This document shows, in pieces, positions 7,254 through 15,128 of a stretch of DNA of 64,000 nucleotides. The notes beneath the pieces were generated by a model, which was given only the letters and a program-made list of their open reading frames with translations, was not told the DNA's origin and did not search any database. The position numbers were made by a program, and so were the translations under genes. Origin of the DNA: Pseudomonas sp. H1h (lineage in GTDB: Bacteria > Pseudomonadota > Gammaproteobacteria > Pseudomonadales > Pseudomonadaceae); NCBI RefSeq assembly GCF_000633255.1, contig NZ_AYMJ01000029.1:62001-126000 (forward strand). The letters run 5' to 3'. How positions within the stretch are numbered: position 1 is the stretch's first letter; every line of letters starts with the position of its first letter.

Positions 7254-7294
7254 AAGAACTAAGGGCTTGCATGAGGTATGTCATGCAAGCCCTT
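7251..7294 (-). terminator. Terminator of tRNA-Leu
   Basis: A perfect 14-bp stem AAGGGCTTGCATGA/TCATGCAAGCCCTT with a 6-nt loop (7261-7294) is followed on the minus strand by AGTTCTTTTTT. It lies directly downstream of tRNA-Leu. On the plus strand there is no T tract, though the stem could also slow readthrough from the integrase. Confidence 0.75.
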
Positions 7295-7302
7295 GATATT
7301 AA

Positions 7303-7389
7303 TGGTGCCCGAAGCCGGAATCGAACCGGCACGCCCTTACGAGCGGGGGATTTTAAGTCCCATGCGTCTACCAGTTTCGCCATTCGGGC
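7303..7389 (-). tRNA. leuZ: tRNA-Leu (anticodon UAA), prophage attachment gene
   Basis: An 87-nt class II tRNA with CCA encoded. The acceptor GCCCGAA pairs with TTCGGGC, the anticodon loop is CTTAAAA, there is a variable arm, and the T loop is GGTTCGATTCC. In E. coli, glyW-cysT-leuZ follow pgsA as one operon. Here the tRNA-Leu lies about 2.5 kb beyond tRNA-Cys. Its 3' end faces the phage integrase. Confidence 0.95.
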
Positions 7390-7582
7390 GGTAGCGCGGT
7401 ACGGCGCTCATATCAGTCGTTCAACGAACCTGACACTGTTGAGCCGTGTGAAGCAGAGCGGGAAATATATACATCAGTTCCCGGTGAAGCAAGTTCACAG
7501 TGGCTCATTTCAAGACTAAATCTTGCAGCGCACTGAAAATAAAAAAGCTGAGTAAATCATAGATCTACAGAGCTTGTTTGCG
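7390..7582. other. Upstream region of tRNA-Leu, no gene seen
   Basis: About 190 bp between the tRNA-Leu 5' end and the decayed tRNA-Cys fragment. It is AT-rich and must hold a promoter for tRNA-Leu, since the bidirectional terminator at 9825 and the island cut it off from the tRNA-Gly/Cys transcript. I could not fix the promoter by eye. Confidence 0.3.
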
Positions 7583-7632
7583 GTGGAGCTCGAGGTTGGT
7601 ATCGAACTGCTGCAAGTAGATTTGCAGTTCAC
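7583..7632 (-). pseudogene. Decayed 3' part of a tRNA-Cys gene
   Basis: Aligned without gaps to the intact tRNA-Cys at 9867, these 50 bases (from just before the CCA end through the anticodon stem) match at about 38 of 50 positions, including TTTGCA of the anticodon loop and TATCGAAC of the T arm. The match stops abruptly upstream of the anticodon stem. This is what remains when an element integrates in a tRNA gene, restores it, and leaves the displaced 3' end at its far boundary. Many stem pairs are now broken, so it is not functional. Confidence 0.7.
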
Positions 7633-7976
7633 CTATAAAGCTCAGAATTTCAATAGGTTAGCACTATTCGTCGCTCGCAAGCTACTGATTTTTAAGGCCC
7701 CTTCACGCCAGGTTGATCCCACGGCTTGCCGTTCTGAGCGCACGTCAAAGGCTCGTCGGCAGCAGCGCATCGCAAGTCAACAAACCTGCACGTAAAAACC
7801 TTACTGATTGGTATCAATCGCGACCTCCCTCGCCCCTTGAATCCACCGTGCGCTGGAGGGCGACTTAACAATTTTCAGCGAGACATCACAAATCCAAAAA
7901 AATTCCGTAACAATTCAGTTACATTTTTTATACAAATCTGTACCATGCCGCGCAAAAAACAACAACAAGGAACTGG

Positions 7977-9068
7977 ATGATGGGATTCTTCCGACTAATA
8001 CTGGCATTGGCAGTATTCATCGACCACGCACATGAAATTCTAGGACGAGAGATTTCAGTAACCCACCAAAGTGCAAACATTTTCATTTGGTCAGGGCACG
8101 CAGTTTTTGCATTTTTTATTTTGTCTGGCTTTTACATTTCAATGGTGATCACAGAGAAATACTCAAAGCTAAGCAATGGCGCCGGTAAATTTTACCTTAA
8201 TCGGGCTCTAAGACTTTATCCTGTCAACTGGCTGATGCTTATACTCTTTGCATGGCTGATACTCTCAACGGGTGAAAAATCATTTCTGGTTTTCGACACC
8301 GAACCAGGAAAAGAGTGGCTCATGCCGGTCGCTCTTTTTTGTAATGCCTTTTTCTTTGGCGCCGAACTCATTCCTTTCTCCACACCGGAGAACTGGAACT
8401 ATGTCATCGGCCCTGTATGGTCCCTCAGCCTGGAACTGTATTTTTACGTCCTTGCACCATTCATTGTTACCAGATCGCTCAAAACGATACTCGCCTTGAC
8501 GATGGCCGGAGTAGTACTGAGAATCACCCTTTACGCCTTGGATTTCCCCGTCGTCCCTTGGAGATATTTCTTCTTCCCATCGTCGATAGCCTTCTTCATG
8601 CTCGGCGTATTGGCCTACAGGTTGTATATCGAAGCCAAAAACAAATCCTGGGTCATAATGGCCGGAAAGATTTCTGCATTAGCTTTAATTGTTTTCATAG
8701 TCACCCCTCAACTCTGGACAAGCGGCGATCAGGACGCTCCGCTCTCCTGGTTGTTTTACTTGACTGTTTTTGTCTGCACGCCCTTCTTGTTTGAGCTTAC
8801 AAAAAAATCAAAGATCGACAGGATTACCGGCCAGCTCGCGTACCCGGTATACCTCGGACATTTTGTCGTAATGTCCGTGGTACTGCATTACTACGAAGGC
8901 GAATTGGATAAATCAGTTGTCTCACTAATCGGCACTTTCTTGTTTGCCTTTATCGCCTATTATGCAGTAGACATTCCAATCGAGAGAATTCGCTTGATAA
9001 TCTCGAAAACAAACAACGCAAAAGAATTGAATACTCTGAATCAAGTCATTTCAAGAGTTGCAACATAG
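7977..9068 (+). CDS. Acyltransferase-3 family integral membrane protein (OafA/YrhL type)
   Basis: A 363-residue protein with about ten transmembrane helices. The family motif near the N-terminus is FIDHAHEI (conserved His), followed by SGHAVFAFFILSGFYISMV and FYLNRALRLYPVNW with Arg-x-x-Arg-x-x-P. Members move acetyl or succinyl groups onto O-antigen, exopolysaccharide or antibiotic sugars in the inner membrane. The gene is markedly AT-richer than the core genes and is flanked by a decayed tRNA-Cys and the intact tRNA-Cys, so it is probably island cargo altering surface glycans. ATG 7977 has AAGGAA upstream; 7980 is an alternative. Confidence 0.85.
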   Translation: MMGFFRLILALAVFIDHAHEILGREISVTHQSANIFIWSGHAVFAFFILSGFYISMVITEKYSKLSNGAGKFYLNRALRLYPVNWLMLILFAWLILSTGEKSFLVFDTEPGKEWLMPVALFCNAFFFGAELIPFSTPENWNYVIGPVWSLSLELYFYVLAPFIVTRSLKTILALTMAGVVLRITLYALDFPVVPWRYFFFPSSIAFFMLGVLAYRLYIEAKNKSWVIMAGKISALALIVFIVTPQLWTSGDQDAPLSWLFYLTVFVCTPFLFELTKKSKIDRITGQLAYPVYLGHFVVMSVVLHYYEGELDKSVVSLIGTFLFAFIAYYAVDIPIERIRLIISKTNNAKELNTLNQVISRVAT

Positions 9069-9081
9069 AAACGCCCACCAA

Positions 9082-9120
9082 GGCAGAAGGAAGGAGCATT
9101 AGCAACTCCTTCCCTCTGCC
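9082..9120 (+). terminator. Probable terminator hairpin after the acyltransferase
   Basis: Arms of 15 nt (GGCAGAAGGAAGGAG and CTCCTTCCCTCTGCC) pair with one mismatch around a 9-nt loop, 14 bp after the stop. No clear T tract follows, so termination is inferred from position. Confidence 0.4.
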
Positions 9121-9248
9121 TCTATCGCATCAAATTCAAAAGCGTCTAGACGAGCACTGCGCGATCTTTTCTCTGCATCCTGCACGACCAGCCATGCCCC
9201 CATGAGCTGAAGCCAGCCGCACACGCATTAAAAAAAAGCTAGAGCCCG

Positions 9249-9395
9249 ATGCCTTCTATAATGCGGCGCAGAGAGGATGAAATCCGACGCAAGGAAATGG
9301 CGATGCCTGTCTGGAACGCCATTGAGGAAATAAACGAGGAGCTACGCAACCCGACTTTAAACACTCATGCGCTTGAGGCACATCAAGCACTTTAG
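9249..9395 (+). CDS. Small ORF of unknown function (48 aa)
   Basis: ATG 9249 to TAG 9395 encodes MPSIMRRREDEIRRKEMAMP and a further 28 residues ending HALEAHQAL. It is a charged helical peptide without recognised family. It is preceded by a TATAAT-containing stretch that falls inside the ORF, so the true start could be an inner ATG. It may be a remnant of the island. The remaining 9121-9248 shows nothing. Confidence 0.3.
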   Translation: MPSIMRRREDEIRRKEMAMPVWNAIEEINEELRNPTLNTHALEAHQAL

Positions 9396-9433
9396 AGTCC
9401 ACGCAGAAGCGACACAGGACCAAGGCCGCAAGG

Positions 9434-9706
9434 TTATTTCCCCTCTATAGCCTTGAACTGCTCCCAAGCCCCCATCAACTCTTTCTGAGCGCTGTCGACG
9501 TGGGGGTAATTCAGTTTTACATATTTACTGTAGCGCTGAATAAGCTCTCTGGAAGCGTCACACAAAGTATCGTGATCAATACCAAGCTCGGCAGCCGCGC
9601 CAAACGCTGCGACAAGCGCCTGCTCCAACGCAATTTCACGATCAGATATCACCACCGCCCCCTCACTCAACCTCAATTTGAATACAAATCGTACCGAAAA
9701 CGACAT
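9434..9706 (-). CDS. Hypothetical island protein (90 aa)
   Basis: The minus-strand frame from ATG 9706 (MSFSVRFVFKLRLSEGAVVI) ends KELMGAWEQFKAIEGK at 9434. It is soluble and mostly helical after residue 25, with no known domain. The frame stays open upstream to 9844, but that would run across the tRNA-Cys terminator, so a later start is preferred. It is the only minus-strand gene between the two tRNAs and is presumed island cargo. Confidence 0.45.
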   Translation of the reverse strand: MSFSVRFVFKLRLSEGAVVISDREIALEQALVAAFGAAAELGIDHDTLCDASRELIQRYSKYVKLNYPHVDSAQKELMGAWEQFKAIEGK

Positions 9707-9824
9707 CAAATTGCCACGTTTGCGACCACCACCGATCATCGAGATCGGAATCCACATCAGCATGCCTGCCAAGTTGCGGAGCATATGAGAAAAATTGCGG
9801 AACACCCGACTTTCTTGCAGGCAA

Positions 9825-9861
9825 TAAAAAACCCCGTAGATCATTGATCTACGGGGTTTTT
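9825..9861. terminator. Bidirectional terminator downstream of tRNA-Cys
   Basis: AAAAACCCCGTAGATCA and TTGATCTACGGGGTTTTT form a near-perfect palindrome with T tracts on both strands, just past the CCA end of tRNA-Cys. It ends the tRNA-Gly/tRNA-Cys transcript on the minus strand and would block plus-strand transcription from the island. Confidence 0.85.
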
Positions 9862-9866
9862 AAGAG

Positions 9867-9940
9867 TGGAGGCCGAGGTCGGAATCGAACCGGCGTAGGT
9901 GGATTTGCAATCCACTGCATAACCATTTTGCTACTCGGCC
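9867..9940 (-). tRNA. cysT: tRNA-Cys (anticodon GCA)
   Basis: A 74-nt cloverleaf with encoded CCA. The acceptor GGCCGAG pairs with CTCGGCC, the anticodon loop is ATTTGCAAT, and the T loop is GGTTCGAATCC. It sits 45 bp after tRNA-Gly. Its 3' half has a degenerate copy at 7583. Confidence 0.95.
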
Positions 9941-9985
9941 TCAAACGATCGCTGCTAGTAGCACAACAACAACCGCGTACAAACT

Positions 9986-10061
<76 letters not shown>

Positions 10062-10121
10062 TTGGTGTTGCGCATTCTATAGATTTCAGAAGCCCCGTCA
10101 ACCCTTTGATTCAAAAAACTT

Positions 10122-10682
10122 TTATTTCTTTTCAACGTCGGTTTTCAGATGCGGCCAGGCAGCCCGCAAGTATTGAACCATCGACCACAATGTCAGGCCT
10201 GCCGAGATCAGCAACAAGGCGTAACCCAGGAAGACCCAGAAGCTGAAGTCACGAGGGTTGGCCAGCAGGATCACCAGCGCCAGCATCTGGGCGGCGGTTT
10301 TCCACTTGCCGAGATTGGACACCGCCACATGAGCGCGGGCACCGAGTTCGGCCATCCATTCACGCAAGGCCGATACGACAATCTCGCGGCCAATGATGAC
10401 GGCAGCAGGAAGTGTCAGCCACAAGTTGCCGTGTTCCTGTACCAGCAGCACCAAAGCCACTGCCACCATCAGTTTGTCGGCGACCGGATCGAGGAACGCA
10501 CCGAACGGCGTGCTTTGTTCCAGACGACGGGCCAGATAGCCATCCAGCCAGTCAGTCGCCGCCGCAAAGGCGAATACCGAGGCGGAAGCCATGTAACTCC
10601 ACTGGTAAGGCAGGTAAAACAGCAAAATGAAGATCGGGATGAGCAGGACGCGGAGAACGGTAATCAGATTAGGGATATTCAT
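10122..10682 (-). CDS. pgsA: CDP-diacylglycerol--glycerol-3-phosphate 3-phosphatidyltransferase
   Basis: A 186-residue polytopic inner-membrane enzyme that makes phosphatidylglycerol phosphate, the committed step to PG and cardiolipin. The CDP-alcohol phosphotransferase signature DGYLAR...GAFLDPVADK is present, and the region REIVVSALREWMAELG matches E. coli PgsA closely. ATG 10682 (MNIPNLIT) matches family starts; a GTG two codons upstream is also in frame. It is third in the gacA-uvrC-pgsA-tRNA block. Confidence 0.95.
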   Translation of the reverse strand: MNIPNLITVLRVLLIPIFILLFYLPYQWSYMASASVFAFAAATDWLDGYLARRLEQSTPFGAFLDPVADKLMVAVALVLLVQEHGNLWLTLPAAVIIGREIVVSALREWMAELGARAHVAVSNLGKWKTAAQMLALVILLANPRDFSFWVFLGYALLLISAGLTLWSMVQYLRAAWPHLKTDVEKK

Positions 10683-10714
10683 CGGCACAACTGGCTACGA
10701 GGTGAGTTGGCATT

Positions 10715-12538
10715 CTACTCGCTATGCAGGTTTGCATAAATCGACTCTGCGAGCTTTTTACTGATCCCCGGTGCTTTGGCGATCTCTTCGATGCTTGCAC
10801 GAGACAGCTCCTGCAATCCACCAAAATGTTTCAACAAGTCGCGGCGCCGGGTAGGCCCGACACCTGCAACGCCTTCAAGTGTCGACGTACGGCGGGTTTT
10901 ACCGCGGCGCGCGCGGTGTCCGGTAATCGCGAACCGGTGGGCTTCGTCGCGAATCTGCTGGATCAGATGCAGTGCCGGCGAGTCGCCCCGCAGAGTGAAC
11001 TCGTGCGCAGCATCATTAAGATACAAAGTCTCGAAACCAGCCTTACGTGTTGCTCCTTTCGCCACACCCAAGAGAATGAGATCAGGCACTGCCAGCTCAT
11101 TCAGCACATCACGGGCCATCGACAACTGCCCTTTGCCGCCGTCCACCAACAGAATGTCCGGCAGTTTGCCCTCCCCGTCCTTCAGTTTGCTGAAGCGGCG
11201 GGTCAACGCCTGGTGCATGGCGGCATAGTCATCGCCAGCTGTGACGCCCTCAATGTTGTAGCGACGATAATCGGACTTGATCGCGCCTTCCGGGCCGAAC
11301 ACGACACAGGAGGCAACGGTCGCCTCACCACTGGAATGACTGATGTCATAGCACTCCAGGCGCTGCGGCGGCTCATCCAGGTTCAACACTTCGGCCAGCG
11401 CATCGAAGCGCGCGGCCGTGTGTTGCCGGTTGGCCAGGCGCGCGCCCAGCGCCTGCTCGGCATTGGTGACCGCCAATTGCTGCCAGCGCGCCCGCGTGCC
11501 ACGTACCCGAAGACTGATGGTCAATTCTCGACCGCGTAACTCGTGAATGACTTCGATCAACGCCGTTGCGTCTTCTGGAACCACGTTGACGATCAACTCG
11601 CTCGGCAAGTCGCGCTCCGGACTGCTGATGAAGTACTGGCCAAGGAACGCGGCCATGACTTCAGCAACGTCTTCTTCAATACCCACCTGCGGAAAGAAAT
11701 TCTTGCTGCCCAGCACGCGCCCGCCGCGCACACTGATCAAATGAACGCAGGCGCCGCCCGGGTTGACGAAGGCTGCGATGACGTCGATATCGCCGGTGCC
11801 GCCCTCCATGCTTTGCTGATCCTGAACCCTGCGCAGCAAGGCAATCTGGTCGCGCAACTCGGCAGCACGCTCGAACTCCAGATTGATTGCTGCCTCTTCC
11901 ATCGCCGTAGAAAGCTCATTGGTCAGTGCGTGACTGCGGCCCTCAAGAAACATCACCGAATGGCGAACATCCTCGGCATACACCTCAGGTTCGACCAGGC
12001 CGACACAAGGCGCCTTGCAGCGCTTGATCTGATATTGCAGACACGGGCGTGTGCGGTTCTTGTAGTAACTGTCTTCGCACTGACGGACGAAAAAGGTTTT
12101 TTGCAACAGGCTGAGGCTTTCGCGGATGGCCCCGGCGCTCGGGTATGGGCCGAAATACTTGCCCTTGGCTTTCTTTGCACCGCGGTGGATGCTCAGCCGC
12201 GGAAATTGACCGTCGGAAAGAAACACATAGGGGTAGGACTTATCGTCGCGCAACAGAATGTTGTACGGCGGGCGCCACTCCTTGATCAGGGTCTGCTCAA
12301 GCAGCAACGCTTCGGTTTCGTTGGCGGTGATGGTCGTTTCGACCTGCGCGATACGCCCGACAAGCGCAGCAGTCTTCGGCGCCAGTCCGGTCTTGCGGAA
12401 GTAGCTGGCAAGGCGCTTCTTGAGATTCTTGGCCTTGCCGACGTAAAGCAGGCGTGCCTCGCTGTCGAACATGCGATAGACGCCGGGACGCCCACTGACA
12501 GTCGCCAGGAAGGCGCCGGAATCGAATGTTTCAGTCAT
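10715..12538 (-). CDS. uvrC: Excinuclease ABC subunit C
   Basis: A 607-residue nucleotide-excision repair nuclease that makes both incisions around a UvrB-bound lesion. It has a GIY-YIG domain at the N-terminus (GVYRMFDSEARLLYVGKAKN), a cysteine cluster CLQYQIKRCKAPCVG, the UvrB-binding UVR motif around residues 200-240, an RNase H-like 5' incision domain (ECYDISHSSGE, LLVDGGKGQL), and C-terminal helix-hairpin-helix repeats (GVAGVGPTRRRDLLKHFGG). Its ATG is 2 bp from the gacA stop, as in the uvrY-uvrC operon of E. coli. Confidence 0.97.
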   Translation of the reverse strand: MTETFDSGAFLATVSGRPGVYRMFDSEARLLYVGKAKNLKKRLASYFRKTGLAPKTAALVGRIAQVETTITANETEALLLEQTLIKEWRPPYNILLRDDKSYPYVFLSDGQFPRLSIHRGAKKAKGKYFGPYPSAGAIRESLSLLQKTFFVRQCEDSYYKNRTRPCLQYQIKRCKAPCVGLVEPEVYAEDVRHSVMFLEGRSHALTNELSTAMEEAAINLEFERAAELRDQIALLRRVQDQQSMEGGTGDIDVIAAFVNPGGACVHLISVRGGRVLGSKNFFPQVGIEEDVAEVMAAFLGQYFISSPERDLPSELIVNVVPEDATALIEVIHELRGRELTISLRVRGTRARWQQLAVTNAEQALGARLANRQHTAARFDALAEVLNLDEPPQRLECYDISHSSGEATVASCVVFGPEGAIKSDYRRYNIEGVTAGDDYAAMHQALTRRFSKLKDGEGKLPDILLVDGGKGQLSMARDVLNELAVPDLILLGVAKGATRKAGFETLYLNDAAHEFTLRGDSPALHLIQQIRDEAHRFAITGHRARRGKTRRTSTLEGVAGVGPTRRRDLLKHFGGLQELSRASIEEIAKAPGISKKLAESIYANLHSE

Positions 12539-12540
12539 GA

Positions 12541-13182
12541 TCAGGCGCTGGCATCAACCATGCCGTGGCGCACAGCCAGCAACGTCAACTCGACATCACT
12601 GCTGATCGACAGCTTTTCGAAGATCCGATAGCGATAGGTGTTCACCGTTTTCGGCGACAGGCAAAGTTTGTCGGAAATAATCTGCACCTTCTGGCAGCCG
12701 ACAATCATCAATGCGATCTGGATTTCCCGTTCGGACAGAGCATCGAACGGCGAATCGTTGGTCGGCTGAAACGACTTGATCGCCAGTTGCTGGGCGATCT
12801 GCGGGCTGATGTAACGCTGCCCGGCAAATACCAGCCGAATGGCCTGGACCATTTCCGGCAACCCGGCGCCCTTGGTCAGGTAACCGGCGGCACCGGCCTG
12901 CAACAGGCGTGTAGGAAACGGATCTTCCTCACATACCGTGACGGCGACGACCTTGATGTCCGGATGGCTGCGCAACAGCTTGCGCGTCGCCTCAAGACCA
13001 CCGATACCGGGCATCTTGACGTCCATCAGGACTACATCGGGTTTCAACTCACGGGCCTTGATCAGGGATTCTTCCCCGGATTCGGCCTGGCCAACCACCT
13101 GCAAGCCATCGATATCGGCCAGCATACGTGTAATGCCTGTACGAACGAGATCATGGTCATCGACCACTAGCACCCTAATCAA
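12541..13182 (-). CDS. gacA: Response regulator GacA (UvrY/BarA-GacS pathway)
   Basis: A 213-residue NarL/FixJ regulator with phospho-acceptor Asp54 in VVLMDVKMPG, acidic pocket VVDDHD, switch Thr/Lys in VTVCEED and YLTKGAG, and a LuxR-type helix-turn-helix LSPKTVNTYRYRIFEKL. GacA is activated by GacS and drives the Rsm small RNAs that control secondary metabolism and biofilm formation. The start codon is TTG (TTG ATT AGG) with GAGG 10 nt upstream, the start described for gacA in fluorescent pseudomonads. It heads the gacA-uvrC-pgsA block. Confidence 0.97.
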   Translation of the reverse strand: MIRVLVVDDHDLVRTGITRMLADIDGLQVVGQAESGEESLIKARELKPDVVLMDVKMPGIGGLEATRKLLRSHPDIKVVAVTVCEEDPFPTRLLQAGAAGYLTKGAGLPEMVQAIRLVFAGQRYISPQIAQQLAIKSFQPTNDSPFDALSEREIQIALMIVGCQKVQIISDKLCLSPKTVNTYRYRIFEKLSISSDVELTLLAVRHGMVDASA

Positions 13183-13309
13183 GCAGACACCTCGCGAAAT
13201 GGTCTTATTGGGATGCCCGACACCTTAGCAAAAAGTGCCAGACAGACCTAGCGGCAAGCAGCATTTAAAAAGTTTCAATTCATCATCGAAGGCTTGCCAG
13301 CCGTGGGTT

Positions 13310-13753
13310 TCAGAGCACAGGTGTACCGAATTCGAGCTGCATCCTCAGGAAACACTCGTCCTCGCCGCACACCTTCAAGCCTTTTCTCTTATACAGGCTT
13401 TGCGCCGGATTATTTTTGAATACGGTCAAACGCAACGCCGGGAACCCTTCAGTGCGGGCCATCACGATAACCTGATCAAGCGCCCAGGATCCTGCACCCT
13501 GACCGCGAAACGCTTCAGTCACTTGCAACTCGCGTATGTACAGTGCCCGGCGATCCCGACTGAGACTGAAGAATCCCACGGCGATTTCAGCACGCATGAT
13601 CAACCAGTTGTCACGCCCGGACCAGGCAACATCAAACGCTTCGTCCTGCCAAAGCAGGTCGTGATCAATGTAATAGCGCAGCATGTTCCGACACGCCAGG
13701 TCACGGGCAAATGCCGTGTCATTTGGTTGCGCGCGACGCAAACTGTAGCTCAT
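13310..13753 (-). CDS. GNAT family N-acetyltransferase
   Basis: A 147-residue protein with the GNAT acetyl-CoA loop VTEAFRGQGAGSWALDQVI (motif A Q/RxxGxG/A) and a C-terminal LTVFKNNPAQSLYKRKGLK typical of the family. The substrate is unknown. ATG 13753 overlaps the hydrolase stop as ATGA, so the two are co-translated. A longer frame to 13789 is probably not used. Confidence 0.85.
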   Translation of the reverse strand: MSYSLRRAQPNDTAFARDLACRNMLRYYIDHDLLWQDEAFDVAWSGRDNWLIMRAEIAVGFFSLSRDRRALYIRELQVTEAFRGQGAGSWALDQVIVMARTEGFPALRLTVFKNNPAQSLYKRKGLKVCGEDECFLRMQLEFGTPVL

Positions 13754-14511
13754 TGCGCGATCGTCACTGGCACCACCTGCCCCTGCCATCCACCGGCGTC
13801 ACGCCGAGCGACCACCAACAACTCTCCAGGCCCGGGCGCGGCAACGATCAACGCCCCGATTTCAGACCAGAACGCGCTGCGCCCTGCTGACTGCCACCCA
13901 CCCGTGAGCCCGGCATGATTGGCCATCAGCACCGCCATCGAGTGCTTTTCCGCGTAGCCCTGTAGCAGCGCGCTGTCCGCGCCATAGCCGCTTTCCCCAA
14001 TCAGCACACCTGCGGCGTACAGGTCGGCACCAAGACCAGCAGCCGCTGCCGCGTGGCTGGCGTGGGAAAAATCAGCACAGACCGCCAGTGACACGGTATC
14101 GCGGCCTATTCGAAGGGTCGAGCCACCGGTGCCAGGCGCAAAGAAACGCTCTTCGCCAGCGTGCAGATGCTGTTTGCTGTAAACCTCAAGAGAGCCGTCC
14201 TTCGCTAACGTCAACGCACCAATCAATACCTGCGAACTTCCCTTCAGACGAATCGGCATACCGACGACAGCACTGATGCCCAGTTCTCGGGCGTAATCGC
14301 GCAGGGGTTGCAGCACCGCGTCCAGCGGATCGATCGCCATGTCTGCGGCAAGCTGGCCTTCGTAGCCTGTCAGGGACAGTTCCGGGAACACCAGAAGCTC
14401 GACACCCTGCTCCGCCGCTGCGGCCATGAAGCGCAAATGAGCGGTGATGTTCGCGGCCAGATCACCTGCAACGGAAAACGATTGGGCTGCTGCGACAGTG
14501 AAAACCGACAT
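13750..14511 (-). CDS. Carbon-nitrogen hydrolase (nitrilase superfamily)
   Basis: A 253-residue protein with the catalytic triad Glu44 (LLVFPELSLTGYE), Lys113 (VYSKQHL) and Cys145 (SLAVCADFSH). These enzymes hydrolyse amides or nitriles, for instance omega-amidase or carbamoylputrescine-type reactions; the substrate cannot be read from the sequence. It is co-translated with the acetyltransferase. The short length and AVCADFSHA context fit the smaller uncharacterised nitrilase branch. Confidence 0.85.
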   Translation of the reverse strand: MSVFTVAAAQSFSVAGDLAANITAHLRFMAAAAEQGVELLVFPELSLTGYEGQLAADMAIDPLDAVLQPLRDYARELGISAVVGMPIRLKGSSQVLIGALTLAKDGSLEVYSKQHLHAGEERFFAPGTGGSTLRIGRDTVSLAVCADFSHASHAAAAAGLGADLYAAGVLIGESGYGADSALLQGYAEKHSMAVLMANHAGLTGGWQSAGRSAFWSEIGALIVAAPGPGELLVVARRDAGGWQGQVVPVTIAQ

Positions 14512-14663
14512 GACTCTTCCTTGGACTCTGACAAAACATCCAGTGTGTCACAACGCCTGCAGCACTCAAGCGATAGGTCACACGCTGAATGAGCGATAGC
14601 AATTTCTGATTGCTCAGGCGTACGGGCCTCTAGTAAGCTCGGCGCATTCATCGGAGACAGACC

Positions 14664-14792
14664 ATGTTCAACGCCCTCTCACAGCTTTGTGCCGACAGCG
14701 CCCCGCGCTCGGTTGCGGCTGCCCGGGTGAATGACGTTTGCGCTCCAGTCAGCTTTTATTTTGGGTATTGGTTTAGCCACTGGCGCGCCTGA
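14664..14792 (+). CDS. Aromatic leader peptide 1 (42 aa) of the DAHP synthase attenuator
   Basis: ATG 14664 with GGAG 8 nt upstream encodes a 42-residue peptide whose C-terminal end is SFYFGYWFSHWRA: three Phe, two Tyr and two Trp within eleven residues. It is followed 49 bp later by a strong intrinsic terminator, the classic arrangement of a ribosome-mediated attenuator. Stalling at Phe, Tyr or Trp codons would favour an antiterminator and expression of the DAHP synthase gene. The mixed aromatic content suggests sensing of more than one amino acid. Confidence 0.8.
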   Translation: MFNALSQLCADSAPRSVAAARVNDVCAPVSFYFGYWFSHWRA

Positions 14793-14841
14793 TACCCACA
14801 CGGCGCCCATGTAAACGGGTCGCCTACCAGAGAATTCTCAA

Positions 14842-14878
14842 CCCCCGGTCGGCCTCCCGACCGGGGGTTTTGTTTTTT
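14842..14878 (+). terminator. Attenuator terminator
   Basis: An 11-bp GC-rich stem CCCCCGGTCGG/CCGACCGGGGG with a 4-nt loop is followed by TTTTGTTTTTT. It lies between the two leader peptides and so would stop transcription before the second leader and the enzyme gene unless antitermination occurs. Confidence 0.9.
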
Positions 14879-14928
14879 CAGGCCCACACTTTTTCAGCAA
14901 CACACCAGACACTTTGAGGATTTACGCC

Positions 14929-15081
14929 ATGAACTACGCCACTTATTACCGTTACGACAGTTTTACCGCCTGGCGATTTACCAGCCTCCGCTCGGGACAG
15001 CCTGCCGCCTCCGATCGGTCACCCACAGGTGGCAAGCACACACACGTAGCCAATACGGCCAATTGTCGAACACCCCAGTAG
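14929..15081 (+). CDS. Aromatic leader peptide 2 (50 aa)
   Basis: ATG 14929 has GAGGA 9 nt upstream and opens MNYATYYRYDSFTAWRFTSL, with four Tyr, two Phe and one Trp in the first 17 residues, then 30 unremarkable residues to a TAG at 15079. It starts after the attenuator terminator and ends 47 bp before the DAHP synthase ATG. No second T-tract terminator follows, only a small GCGGG/CCCGC hairpin at 15092-15106 near the synthase start. Control here could be translational. Peptide identity is inferred from composition. Confidence 0.6.
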   Translation: MNYATYYRYDSFTAWRFTSLRSGQPAASDRSPTGGKHTHVANTANCRTPQ

Positions 15082-15128
15082 GGCCGAGTGAGCGGGAAGC
15101 ACCCGCCACCAGCCCAGGAATCCCGAAT

